Shown here: one piece after another, positions 33,139 through 41,980 of the stretch | Layout: the number at the start of each line of letters is the position of its first letter | Numbering within the stretch: the stretch's first letter is position 1 | DNA from: Paraburkholderia sp. Tr-20389 | GTDB lineage: Bacteria; Pseudomonadota; Gammaproteobacteria; Burkholderiales; Burkholderiaceae | Direction: 5' to 3' | NCBI RefSeq assembly: GCF_017104565.1 | Contig: NZ_JAAGPD010000013.1 | Location: 124,001-188,000 of the forward strand | Length of the DNA: 64,000 bases | The notes under the pieces: generated by a model | Seen by the model: the letters and a program-made list of their open reading frames with translations, nothing else | What the model was told of the DNA's origin: nothing | Database searches by the model: none | Made by a program: the position numbers and the translations under genes

Positions 33139-34662
33139 ATGACCGTCATCAAACAGGAAGACCTGATCCAGAGTATTGCGGACTCGCTGCAGTACATCAG
33201 CTACTACCATCCGCTCGACTACATCGAGGCGCTCGGCCGTGCCTATGAACTCGAAGAGAGCCCGGCCGCGAAGGACGCGATCGCGCAGATCCTGACGAAC
33301 AGCCGCATGTGCGCGGAAGGCAAGCGCCCGATCTGCCAGGACACGGGCATCGTCACGGTGTTCGTGAAGGTCGGCATGGACGTGCGCTGGGACGGCGCCA
33401 CCATGAGCGTCACCGACATGATCAACGAAGGCGTGCGCCGCGGTTACCTGAATCCGGACAACGTGCTGCGCGCGTCGATCGTGAGCCCGCCTGAAGGTGG
33501 CCGCAAGAACACGAAGGACAACACGCCGGCCGTGATCCACTACGAAATCGTGCCGGGTAACACCGTCGACGTGCAGGTCGCGGCCAAGGGCGGCGGCTCG
33601 GAGAACAAGTCGAAGTTTGCGATGCTGAACCCGTCGGACTCGATCGTCGACTGGATCCTGAAGACCGTGCCGACGATGGGCGCGGGCTGGTGCCCGCCCG
33701 GCATGCTCGGCATCGGCATCGGCGGCACGGCTGAGAAGGCGATGGTCATGGCGAAGGAATCGCTGATGGACCCGATCGACATTCAGGACGTGATCGCACG
33801 CGGCCCGCAGGACTGGATCGAAGAACTGCGCGTCGAACTGCACGAGAAGGTCAACGCGCTCGGCATCGGCGCACAGGGCCTGGGCGGCCTGGCTACCGTG
33901 CTCGACGTGAAGATCATGGCCGCGCCGACGCACGCCGCGTCCAAGCCGATCGCGATCATCCCGAACTGCGCGGCCACGCGCCATGCGCACTTCACGCTCG
34001 ACGGCTCGGGCGTCGCGAAGCTCACGCCGCCGCCGCTCGACGCATGGCCGAAGGTGCAGTGGGAGCCGGACACCGAAAAGAGCAAGCGCGTCGACCTGAA
34101 CACGCTGACGCCGGAAGAAGTCGCTTCGTGGGCGCCGGGCCAGACGCTGCTGCTGTCGGGCAAGATGCTGACGGGCCGCGACGCTGCGCACAAGCGCATC
34201 GCCGACATGCTCGCGAAGGGCGAAAAGCTGCCCGTCGACTTCACCAACCGCGTGATCTACTACGTCGGACCGGTCGATCCGGTGCGTGACGAAGCCGTCG
34301 GCCCGGCAGGCCCGACCACGGCCACGCGCATGGACAAGTTCACGGAAACGATGCTCGCGCAAACCGGCCTGATCTCGATGATCGGCAAGGCCGAGCGCGG
34401 CCCTGTCGCGATCGAGGCAATCAAGAAGCACAAGGCCGCGTATTTGATGGCCGTGGGCGGCGCGGCGTATCTCGTGTCGAAGGCGATCCGCAGCGCGAAG
34501 GTGCTCGCGTTCGAAGACCTCGGCATGGAAGCCATCTATGAATTCGACGTGCAGGACATGCCCGTGACGGTCGCCGTCGATTCGAACGGCACGTCGGTTC
34601 ATCAGACGGGACCGAAGGAATGGCAGGCGAAGATCGGTAAGGTTCCTGTCGTCCCGCTCTGA
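33139..34662 (+). CDS. Class I fumarate hydratase (4Fe-4S), possible mesaconase
   Basis: This 507-residue iron-sulfur fumarase (FumA/FumB type) has its three cluster Cys in RPICQDTG, GWCPPGMLG and IPNCAATRH, and GIGIGGTAEKA in between. It hydrates fumarate to malate; class I enzymes are also reported to hydrate mesaconate to citramalate. Chosen ATG 33139; a 25-codon upstream extension has no homology. The third-codon-position GC is far higher than in the neighbours, which resembles a highly expressed core gene copied into this region. A decayed fragment of a second copy lies at 38310-38425. Near methylaspartase and a CitE-like lyase, it could supply the missing hydration step of mesaconate breakdown. 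Confidence 0.95.
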   Translation: MTVIKQEDLIQSIADSLQYISYYHPLDYIEALGRAYELEESPAAKDAIAQILTNSRMCAEGKRPICQDTGIVTVFVKVGMDVRWDGATMSVTDMINEGVRRGYLNPDNVLRASIVSPPEGGRKNTKDNTPAVIHYEIVPGNTVDVQVAAKGGGSENKSKFAMLNPSDSIVDWILKTVPTMGAGWCPPGMLGIGIGGTAEKAMVMAKESLMDPIDIQDVIARGPQDWIEELRVELHEKVNALGIGAQGLGGLATVLDVKIMAAPTHAASKPIAIIPNCAATRHAHFTLDGSGVAKLTPPPLDAWPKVQWEPDTEKSKRVDLNTLTPEEVASWAPGQTLLLSGKMLTGRDAAHKRIADMLAKGEKLPVDFTNRVIYYVGPVDPVRDEAVGPAGPTTATRMDKFTETMLAQTGLISMIGKAERGPVAIEAIKKHKAAYLMAVGGAAYLVSKAIRSAKVLAFEDLGMEAIYEFDVQDMPVTVAVDSNGTSVHQTGPKEWQAKIGKVPVVPL

Positions 34663-34708
34663 TTCACTCGCTCCGGATTCGTCGCCGAGCGGAAAGCGCG
34701 CCTTATAT

Positions 34709-34725
34709 GCGGCGGGTTCCGCCGC
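34709..34725 (+). terminator. GC hairpin downstream of fumarase
   Basis: GCGGCGG and CCGCCGC are perfect 7-bp arms around GTT, 47 bases after the fumarase stop. Only a weak T-containing tail follows, so this is a possible terminator. Confidence 0.4.
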
Positions 34726-34906
34726 GTCTGTAATCCGTTGTTGCTATGCCATGCTGGCAATCCTCCACGCCTCGGCTTCCGCAAACTGCGGTCAGGCCTT
34801 ACACGCACCCGCAGGTGTTTTCGTCCATTGCTTATTGAATGCGCAGCACTGTGTTTTGGAGACAGCGATTAACTAACTAGTCAGCCATTGTACGGCTGGA
34901 GGTGTA

Positions 34907-35395
34907 ATGGATGTGAATACCGCAGACTTGTGCGATTTGCATGAGGCGATGTTGGAGAGCGGCAGTTTGCGCGTGCTTACCACGATGTTTCATCAGTACG
35001 GCGGAGCGAAGCGATTCTTCGGACCCGCCGCGACAGTAAAAGTATTTGAGGAAAACGGACTGATACGCGAAGTGCTGAACACGGAGGGCGGAGGACGTGT
35101 ACTCGTTATTGATGGCGGCGGCAGCTTGCGCTGTGCTCTTGTCGGCGGAAATCTTAGCGAAATCGCGGTTACTCGCGGATGGGCTGGCATCTTGGTATTT
35201 GGGGGGGTACGCGATCGCGAGGAGATGTTGCGGTGTGACGTTGGAATCGCGGCGATCGGTACGAACCCTAGGCGATGTGCGCGCGATTCCGGGGGGAAGC
35301 GCGACATAACAGTTGCACTTCCTGGCGCCAGTGTGCGCCCAGGAGAATGGATCTATGCTGATCTGGACGGGGGCTGGTTTCAAGCAGCGACCTGA
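34907..35395 (+). CDS. RraA-family protein (aldolase/oxaloacetate decarboxylase fold)
   Basis: This 162-residue RraA-like protein shows TADLCDL at the N-terminus, FFGPAATVKVFE, VIDGGGSLRCALVGGNLSEIA with the glycine-rich phosphate or acid loop, and VFGGVRDREEM, whose Arg-Asp pair binds substrate and metal in the aldolase branch. GTNPRR and PGEWIYADLDG close the fold. Family members either inhibit RNase E or act as HMG/CHA aldolases with oxaloacetate decarboxylase activity. Position after pyruvate carboxylase and fumarase favours an oxo-acid role, but the short length is also that of true RraA. GGAGG lies four bases before the ATG. Confidence 0.85.
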   Translation: MDVNTADLCDLHEAMLESGSLRVLTTMFHQYGGAKRFFGPAATVKVFEENGLIREVLNTEGGGRVLVIDGGGSLRCALVGGNLSEIAVTRGWAGILVFGGVRDREEMLRCDVGIAAIGTNPRRCARDSGGKRDITVALPGASVRPGEWIYADLDGGWFQAAT

Positions 35396-35604
35396 AGACC
35401 GCATCTGGACGATGACTGGGTGCGCAGGGTCGAGGATGTCGTTCACCGGCAAGCGTCGCGACCGATTGTGATCAGGTTTAGTAAAAAAGATTTATAGGCT
35501 GGGATTTTGTCTAAAAACAAGCTCAACCTTTATGTGCAAAATCTCAGCGCTGACACACGTGGTATGCAGCGTGTTTTAACAAGACCAATGCTAGACACTT
35601 CAAA

Positions 35605-37488
35605 ATGAAGTTTCCCTCCTCGATTGCATTCAAGATATGCGCCGTATCATGTGTCGCTCTCGCCACGACGGTCATTCTATTGACAACAGTTGGCGCAATG
35701 AACGTTCGACGGCAAGCTGTTGAAGCCTTTGAAAGCGCGAGCCATAGAAGCATTAGTCAGGCAGACGAAGCGCTTGATGGGACATTCCAGGATATCGAAC
35801 AAAATCTCACCTATCTAGCTGGCACCGCGGAGGTAAAAGGGGTGGACCAGAGCCTGACTGACTATATGACGCATGGTGAGATGACAGCCGATGGGCACGG
35901 TCGGGTTGAAACGTCAATTTTCGGACTGTTGAAGCCATTCGGAGAGAGCCATCCGAATATGCGCTATCTGTACGTTGGTACCAAATGGGGCGGTTTCGTC
36001 CAATGGCCGATCGAAAGCTTTGCCAACCCTTACGACCCCCGGGCGCGACCATGGTATGAACTAGCAATGAATAGTCCGGACAAGGTAGTGAGGCCGGCAC
36101 CTTACCTCAGTGCCGCGTCAGAAGGCGGCATTTCCATTTCCTTTGCGCGGGTCGTCAAGAACGCTCATGGCGAGGTGGTTGGCGTTATAGCCGGGGACGT
36201 TACTCTGGACGCGTTCGCGAAAGTGACCGGTGCGATGCATTTCGGAGAGACGGGCTACCTCATGGTTGCGGACGATCGCGGCAAGGTTCTCGTTGACCCA
36301 CGGGATAAGACGCATAGCTTCAAGGAGATGAGGAGCCTCGGCGGCGGCTATGAGCAACTCGCGGCGGTGCCCGAAGGGCTGACCTCGATTGACTTGAACG
36401 GAACATCATATCGCTGCTATGTCTATACGTCCCCCCGAAACGGCTGGAAATATTACGCGCTGATTCCGACTTCCGAGATGATGGCCGCAGCGAACCATCT
36501 GACGATTACTTTGATCGAGATCGGTTGCCTTGTACTCGGCTTGGCTCTCGTCGTCACTATCACGATGGCTCGGCGGATGACTTTGCCGCTGAGAAGGGCA
36601 ACGGCGTCAATGTATGAAATCGCATCTGGTGACGGGGATATGACCCGTCGCCTGCCTCACGTCAGTGACGATGAGGTCGGACAGCTTGCGATCCAGTTCA
36701 ACGCATTCGTGGAGAAGGTCAGCGGCGTACTAAAGAAGGTAGTAGCGAGCAGTCGGCAGTTCGAGCTCGCAGCGAGAGAGGTCTCGGCGGGGAACAGCGA
36801 CCTGTCGTCACGGACCGAACAGCAGGCAGCTTCAATCGAGCAGACTGCGGCGGCGATGGAACAATTGACCTCCAATATCCGGGAAACCGCAGACCAGGTG
36901 AAGAACGCAAACGAGGTTGTGTCGAATGCAGTGGAAGTAGCACGTCGAGGTAACGAAGCTGTGCTGGCCGCTGCGCGGACCATGGCCGTTGCGGTCGAAC
37001 AGTCGGGGCGGATTGTCAATATAGTCGCCATAATCGAGGGAATTGCCTTCCAGACCAATATTCTTGCCCTGAACGCGGCGGTCGAATCTGCGCGCGCCGG
37101 CGAGAGCGGCCGTGGCTTTGCAGTGGTAGCTTCTGAAGTGCGCAACCTCGCGCAACGGTCTACAAATGCGGCCAGGGAAATCAAGGCGCTTCTCGAGTCG
37201 TCGGTCGATAATGTCAAAGCAGGGTCGGAAGAAGTGAACGTGGCTGGCCGCACCATTGCAACGCTGACGGATGCGATCACCAACGTCGCCGATATTACTT
37301 CCGGGATTTCAGTGTCGGCACGTGAACAGAGTCGCGCCATCGATGAGGTAAATCAGGCCGTCGCACTGTTCGATCAGTCGACGCAACAAAATGCCACCCT
37401 TGTGGAGGAAATTGCTGCCGCATCTGAGTCGTTGAACTCGCAAGGACAGGAATTGCACTCCACGGTGAGCTTCTTCAAGCTGCACTGA
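35605..37488 (+). CDS. Methyl-accepting chemotaxis protein with dCACHE sensor
   Basis: This is a 627-residue inner-membrane chemoreceptor. The first membrane helix is at residues 9-31. The periplasmic double-Cache domain spans about 32-295 ([24 protein letters not shown] and [12 protein letters not shown] are typical Cache segments). The second helix is near 300-322 ([19 protein letters not shown]). A HAMP domain follows, then the signalling hairpin whose tip reads [42 protein letters not shown] (split here for its core only). Cache receptors of this type sense amino or organic acids directly. No C-terminal NWETF-like tether is present. It is a single gene, which may steer cells to substrates of the surrounding pathways. 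Confidence 0.95.
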   Translation: MKFPSSIAFKICAVSCVALATTVILLTTVGAMNVRRQAVEAFESASHRSISQADEALDGTFQDIEQNLTYLAGTAEVKGVDQSLTDYMTHGEMTADGHGRVETSIFGLLKPFGESHPNMRYLYVGTKWGGFVQWPIESFANPYDPRARPWYELAMNSPDKVVRPAPYLSAASEGGISISFARVVKNAHGEVVGVIAGDVTLDAFAKVTGAMHFGETGYLMVADDRGKVLVDPRDKTHSFKEMRSLGGGYEQLAAVPEGLTSIDLNGTSYRCYVYTSPRNGWKYYALIPTSEMMAAANHLTITLIEIGCLVLGLALVVTITMARRMTLPLRRATASMYEIASGDGDMTRRLPHVSDDEVGQLAIQFNAFVEKVSGVLKKVVASSRQFELAAREVSAGNSDLSSRTEQQAASIEQTAAAMEQLTSNIRETADQVKNANEVVSNAVEVARRGNEAVLAAARTMAVAVEQSGRIVNIVAIIEGIAFQTNILALNAAVESARAGESGRGFAVVASEVRNLAQRSTNAAREIKALLESSVDNVKAGSEEVNVAGRTIATLTDAITNVADITSGISVSAREQSRAIDEVNQAVALFDQSTQQNATLVEEIAAASESLNSQGQELHSTVSFFKLH

Positions 37489-37505
37489 ACGCCGTGGGAT
37501 GTGCG

Positions 37506-38231
37506 TTACGACTTGCGATTAGTCGGCCCGCCCAAGACTTGGCACAACATTGTCAGACTAGAAATTGTGAAGCATCGGTCGGGTAGGGTCTGCCCGACCG
37601 TCTTCGTTTGAAAGTTACGGTGTCGGACGAGCCATGCTGCTCGCATACCAGCGGCTAGCGCTCCCGCGACGTCAAGCTCGAAATCGTCCCCGACATGGAG
37701 CATTTGCGCGGGCCGAACGTTAGTAAGTCTCGCGGCTTCGATGAAGATGGCGGGGTCCGGCTTGGCAGCACCGAAAGTCATGGCACTTAATGTCGTTTGG
37801 AAAAATTCCTCACCGCCTGTGAGTCGAAGGTCTGCAGTGCCGTTTGTGACTGCGACCAATGGGAAGCGCGATTTTAGCCACGTTAATGCGGGAGCTACAT
37901 CTTCAAAAAAGTCGACTTTGTGTCGACCAGCATGAAAAACCTCGTAGGCTGCTTCCGCGAGTTCCATGTTTTCCCCGGCCCGCTGTAGTGCGAGCCGGAT
38001 TGAGCCGAGACGTAGGCTACGATAGTCGGAACTCAAGTCGGGACGAAGCTGCTGAAACTCTTCACGAAATGTGCGTAGTACCTCGGCGCCCGGAAGTACG
38101 GTTGTGGTCTTGGGCGCATGCTCCAGCAACCATGAATAAAGCTGCGCCTCGGCGCGCTCTACCGCAGGAAAAAACGGCCAGAGCGTGTCGTCCAAATCAA
38201 ATGAAATAGCTTGAATGTTCTCGAGGTACAT
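37506..38231 (-). CDS. HAD-family hydrolase, YjjG-like
   Basis: This is a 241-residue intact HAD phosphatase or dehalogenase. Motif I FDLDDTLW has both catalytic Asp residues, motif II has VAVTNGT, motif III the Lys in AAKPDP, and motif IV VGDDFELD. Unlike the HAD-like proteins beside pyruvate carboxylase, all active residues are kept. YjjG-type enzymes dephosphorylate nucleotides and phosphosugars. It is convergent with the chemoreceptor gene and has no functional link to neighbours that I can see. Confidence 0.9.
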   Translation of the reverse strand: MYLENIQAISFDLDDTLWPFFPAVERAEAQLYSWLLEHAPKTTTVLPGAEVLRTFREEFQQLRPDLSSDYRSLRLGSIRLALQRAGENMELAEAAYEVFHAGRHKVDFFEDVAPALTWLKSRFPLVAVTNGTADLRLTGGEEFFQTTLSAMTFGAAKPDPAIFIEAARLTNVRPAQMLHVGDDFELDVAGALAAGMRAAWLVRHRNFQTKTVGQTLPDRCFTISSLTMLCQVLGGPTNRKS

Positions 38232-38309
38232 CGCGGTTACCTGCCAGATTCCCGCAATGATACCCCGCCGTCAGCGGCTATGGGTCGCAACGACGAGACG
38301 AGCTCGCCG

Positions 38310-38425
38310 CTGGAATCACCGGTCGATCCGAACGACATTCAGGACATCGTCGCGCGTGTCCCGTAAGACTGGATCGAAGACCTGCGCGTAGAACTGGACG
38401 CGATGGACGACACGCTCGTAGGAAG
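38310..38425 (+). pseudogene. Decayed fragment of class I fumarase
   Basis: Positions 38322-38400 translate to VDPNDIQDIVARVP-stop-DWIEDLRVELD. This matches MDPIDIQDVIARGPQDWIEELRVELH of the intact fumarase (33765-33843), with 15 differences in 79 bases. A TAA at 38364 interrupts it, and no other part of the gene is preserved beyond a few dozen bases on either side. Confidence 0.8.
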
Positions 38426-38567
38426 AGTCTTGCTTCATAAGGCGGCAGCAGCTTTCTATTTTCGCGATGGTGGGTTGAATTCTTAGAAAACTGCACGCGT
38501 GCAGGGAGACCTAGAATTACGGGACGGCTTCATAGGTAAGTCGACGACCACAACACACGGAGATTCA

Positions 38568-38906
38568 ATGTCCAAGACATTCGCAAAGCGAATCGGTTTC
38601 CTGCAGAGGCGCGAAGATCTTTCCCCCGAACAATTTGCCGCTCACTGGCGCGGCGTTCATGCAGTGCTTTGTCAACGCATCCCCGGGTTGAAGCGCTACG
38701 CCATCAACATTATCGATCGCGTTGCGAATCCGACCGTACCTTACGATGGTTTTTCGGAATTGTGGTTCGACAGCAAGGACGCCCACGACGCAGCATTTTC
38801 TAGCCCCGAAGGCGTGGAACTGCTGGCCGACATTCCAAACTTCGTCGAGAAGTTGACTGGCGTGATGGTGACGGAAGAACGCTTCATCTGGCCACAAGGC
38901 GATTAA
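38568..38906 (+). CDS. EthD-domain protein
   Basis: This 112-residue dimeric ferredoxin-like fold protein has the EthD signature: GFLQRREDLSPEQFAAHWRGVHAVLCQRIPGLKRYAINI, then YDGFSELWFDSKDAHDAAFSSPEG. EthD-like proteins are small accessory factors or lactonases/decarboxylases in catabolic pathways. I chose ATG 38568, which has ACGGAGATTCA before it; a 23-codon upstream extension is unlike the family. It lies 273 bases before the MFS-ALDH-dehydrogenase operon on the same strand and may belong to it. Confidence 0.88.
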   Translation: MSKTFAKRIGFLQRREDLSPEQFAAHWRGVHAVLCQRIPGLKRYAINIIDRVANPTVPYDGFSELWFDSKDAHDAAFSSPEGVELLADIPNFVEKLTGVMVTEERFIWPQGD

Positions 38907-39179
38907 GCATCACATCATCGCTGCGCGTGATCGGTCCTGCAGCGAACTTATCCATACGAAGGCGAGTGGTTTCGGTATCTCTCCCTTCGTATCTGGCATT
39001 TCGGTTTACACGACGTCGCGCGCCGACAACAGGCGCATGCGCCTGCAACGATACCTCAGCCTAGACCGTTCTCCGTGGGTAGCGACGATACGCGTCAGGT
39101 TCAGATGCAAAACACTCACAACAATGAGCGCGCAGTCGATGCGCGAACACTGCAACCCTATTTGCAGGAGAGAGACACG

Positions 39180-40496
39180 ATGGAAGCCGCACGCAGGGCA
39201 GCGCCAGCAGCCATGCCCGACACGGAATTGGAGGCTGCTACTTACGCCAAGGTTGCGTGGAGGATTATTCCCCTGTTGTTTGTCTGTTACGTGGTCTCGT
39301 ATCTCGATCGCGTGAACGTTGGTTTTGCCAAGTTGCAGATGCTTAACGATCTTTCATTCAGTGAAAGTGTGTACGGACTTGGCGCGGGCATATTTTTCCT
39401 CGGATATTTCCTGTTTGAAGTTCCGAGCAATCTGATTCTTTATCGCGTGGGTGCTCGCAAGTGGATCGCTCGCATCATGATTACGTGGGGCGTCGTATCC
39501 GCAGCAATGCTGTTCGTCAAGACCCCGACTATGTTTTACGTCATGCGTCTTTTCCTTGGCGTGGCAGAGGCTGGATTCTTCCCGGGCATGATCCTGTACC
39601 TCACCTATTGGTTTCCCGCTGAGCGGAGAGGCGGCATGACTGCACTCTTCATGACAGGTATCCCGATCGCCGGTGTCGTTGGGGGTCCTCTTTCGGGATG
39701 GATACTGCAGTCGATGTCCGGGGTGAGCGGCCTGGCAGGGTGGCAGTGGTTGTTCGTACTTGAAGGATTGCCCTCCATTGTCATGGGTGTGTTGGTCCTT
39801 GCGCTTCTAAAGGATCGCATTGCAGACGCGTCGTGGCTAACAAGCGAGCAGAAGTTGCTTCTCCAAGAAAAGGTCGCCAACGACTCAGCCGAAAAGAATC
39901 AACACATATCAGCGTTTCATGCGTTCCGAAACGCACAGGTATGGCTTCTTGCTGCTATCTACTTCTGCCTGATCATGGGACTGTACGGAGTGAGCTTTTG
40001 GATGCCATCGATTATCAAATCGATGGGTATCAAAGAGCCTGTGACCGTCGGTCTGATCTACGCGATACCTTATGCCGCCGGTACGATCTCGATGATTCTG
40101 GTTGGACGTAGCGCGGACGCGACGAAAGAACGTAGATGGCACATCGCTATCCCGTCGCTGTTCGGAGCTGTCGGGTTGGTCGCAAGCGTCGTTTTTGGAG
40201 GTTCCCCCGTACTTGCAATCGCATCGCTGACACTGGCGACGATGGGCATTCTTTCGGCCATCCCGTTGTTCTGGAGTTGTCCCACCGCTTTTTTGGATGG
40301 AGCAGCGGCCGCTGGCGGGATAGCGTTGATCAATTCGCTCGGCAACCTGGCCGGTTTCGTGAGCCCCTACATGGTGGGGTTTGTGAAAGATATGACTCAT
40401 AGTACCGATGTCGGAATGTACATGCTTGCCGCTTTCATGTGTACAGCGGCAATTCTCATCATCGCTGGATTGCCTGCGCGTCTCGTCAACAAGTAA
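39180..40496 (+). CDS. MFS transporter, ACS family
   Basis: This is a 438-residue, 12-helix transporter with YLDRVNVGFAKLQM, GLGAGIFFLGYFLFEVPSNL and FLGVAEAGFFPGMILYLTYWFP, the ACS pattern for carboxylate uptake. AGGAG stands nine bases before the chosen ATG; upstream ATGs lack support. It is followed 18 bases later by an aldehyde dehydrogenase and then a beta-hydroxyacid dehydrogenase, giving a compact uptake-and-oxidation operon. It is related to the transporters at 2092 and 43910 but not a recent duplicate. Confidence 0.92.
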   Translation: MEAARRAAPAAMPDTELEAATYAKVAWRIIPLLFVCYVVSYLDRVNVGFAKLQMLNDLSFSESVYGLGAGIFFLGYFLFEVPSNLILYRVGARKWIARIMITWGVVSAAMLFVKTPTMFYVMRLFLGVAEAGFFPGMILYLTYWFPAERRGGMTALFMTGIPIAGVVGGPLSGWILQSMSGVSGLAGWQWLFVLEGLPSIVMGVLVLALLKDRIADASWLTSEQKLLLQEKVANDSAEKNQHISAFHAFRNAQVWLLAAIYFCLIMGLYGVSFWMPSIIKSMGIKEPVTVGLIYAIPYAAGTISMILVGRSADATKERRWHIAIPSLFGAVGLVASVVFGGSPVLAIASLTLATMGILSAIPLFWSCPTAFLDGAAAAGGIALINSLGNLAGFVSPYMVGFVKDMTHSTDVGMYMLAAFMCTAAILIIAGLPARLVNK

Positions 40497-40514
40497 TATC
40501 AAGGATATAGCGTC

Positions 40515-41918
40515 ATGACTTCGTCAACAGCCTCGACCTCCCTGCCGCCGAACGCGGCAGTATCAATCAACCCCGCGTCCGGCGAAATGGTGGAGCGCTA
40601 TCCGTATCAAAATTCGGGTGAGCTGGACAAGGTTTTGTCTCAGGCCGTTGTCGGATTCCGAAAGTGGGCGGCGACGCGGAAGCAGGACCGTATGCAGCTT
40701 TTGGCAAGACTCGCGGCACTACTTCGTCGCGACATTGACGGGTTAGGACGGATGGCTGCAATCGAGATGGGGAAGCCCATCAAGCAGGCGCGTGCGGAAG
40801 TGGAAAAATGCGCGGTTCTCTGTGACTGGTATGCGGAGCACGGAGAAGATATCGTCGACGACGAAAAGACGAAGATCGGCGACCAGGCCTACGTCTCATA
40901 TCTTCCGATTGGGGCGATTCTGGCCGTGATGCCATGGAACTTTCCCTTCTGGCAAGTAATCCGCGGTGCGATTCCAATTCTTGTTGGCGGTAACGCGTAC
41001 GTCCTTAAACATGCTCCGAACGTGATGGGGTGCGCCTATCTCCTGGCGCATCTTTTCGAAGAGGCCGGCTTGCCGGAGGGAGCATTCACGGTCGTCAACA
41101 TTACAAACGATCTCGTTTCGAAGGCAATCGTCGATTCGCGTATTGCTGCTGTGACAGTTACTGGAAGCGTACGCGCTGGTTCAGCAATTGCCTCACAAGC
41201 AGGCGCCGCGCTGAAAAAGTCGGTTCTCGAGCTCGGCGGTTCTGACCCGTTCATTGTCTTGGCCGATGCCGATCTCGATAAGGCGGTGAAGGCCGCGACC
41301 ATCGGCCGGTTTCAAAACACCGGGCAGATCTGTATTGCTGCAAAGCGCATCATTCTCGAAGAGCCAATCGCGGCGGCATTCACGGAGCGGTTCGTTACAG
41401 CTGTTTCACAGCTGAAACTCGGAGACCCTCTCGACGAAGCGACTTATCTCGGGCCAATGGCGCGTTTCGATCTTCGAGATGAATTGGCCCGACAAGTGGA
41501 GGCAAGCGTCGAGCAGGGCGCGCGCGTTCTTTTTGGGGGAAACAAGATCGACGGTCCGGGAAACTATTACGCGCCGACTATCCTTGCGGATGTTACGCCA
41601 GGCATGACTGTGTTCGAACAGGAAACCTTCGGTCCGGTAGCTTCTCTCATCGTAAGTCGAGATGTCGACCACGCGATCGAAATGGCTAACGACAGCGAGT
41701 TCGGTTTAAGCGGCGCGCTCTGGACAGAAGACAAAGGCCGTGCAAAAGAGTTGGCTCGCCGAGTTGAAACCGGCGGACTATTTATCAACGGGTTCTCGGC
41801 ATCAGACCCCCGTGTACCAATTGGTGGCGTAAAAAAGAGTGGTTACGGCCGGGAGTTGTCATATTTCGGCGTGTTTGAATTCATGAACGCGCAAACCGTA
41901 TGGTTTGACCGTGAATAG
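40515..41918 (+). CDS. Aldehyde dehydrogenase, succinate-semialdehyde dehydrogenase-like
   Basis: This is a 467-residue ALDH. MPWNFPFWQVIRGAIPILVGGNAYVLKHAPN is the SSADH-type cofactor region, the catalytic Glu is in LELGGSDPF, and the Cys is in NTGQICIAAKR near residue 273. The C-terminus GGVKKSGYGRELSYFGVFEFMN matches YneI/SSADH-like enzymes. Such enzymes oxidise succinate semialdehyde, malonate semialdehyde or similar oxo-acids. It is placed between an MFS carboxylate transporter and a hydroxyacid dehydrogenase; together they could oxidise a hydroxy acid through its semialdehyde to a diacid. Confidence 0.94.
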   Translation: MTSSTASTSLPPNAAVSINPASGEMVERYPYQNSGELDKVLSQAVVGFRKWAATRKQDRMQLLARLAALLRRDIDGLGRMAAIEMGKPIKQARAEVEKCAVLCDWYAEHGEDIVDDEKTKIGDQAYVSYLPIGAILAVMPWNFPFWQVIRGAIPILVGGNAYVLKHAPNVMGCAYLLAHLFEEAGLPEGAFTVVNITNDLVSKAIVDSRIAAVTVTGSVRAGSAIASQAGAALKKSVLELGGSDPFIVLADADLDKAVKAATIGRFQNTGQICIAAKRIILEEPIAAAFTERFVTAVSQLKLGDPLDEATYLGPMARFDLRDELARQVEASVEQGARVLFGGNKIDGPGNYYAPTILADVTPGMTVFEQETFGPVASLIVSRDVDHAIEMANDSEFGLSGALWTEDKGRAKELARRVETGGLFINGFSASDPRVPIGGVKKSGYGRELSYFGVFEFMNAQTVWFDRE

Positions 41919-41980
41919 ATCGGACTTCGGAATGCAGCAGTTATGACGCTACACAAACACCGAGCAAAGTGAGGACGGGT

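Noticed and set aside
33133-34602. Long 489-codon ORF antisense to fumarase
   Set aside because: Product is Arg/His/Asp-rich with no family resemblance. It mirrors the very high third-position GC of the fumarase gene, a common cause of false antisense ORFs.
34851-34875. GTTTTGGAGACAGCG, nearly identical to the ribosome site before the permease at 26069
   Set aside because: It is followed by ATT-AAC-TAA, so no gene starts there. Probably a chance or relic of a common Burkholderia leader sequence.
37535-37550. Possible sigma-54 promoter (TGGCAC then TTGT)
   Set aside because: Spacer is four bases instead of five, the second element lacks the GC pair, and no gene starts downstream on that strand.
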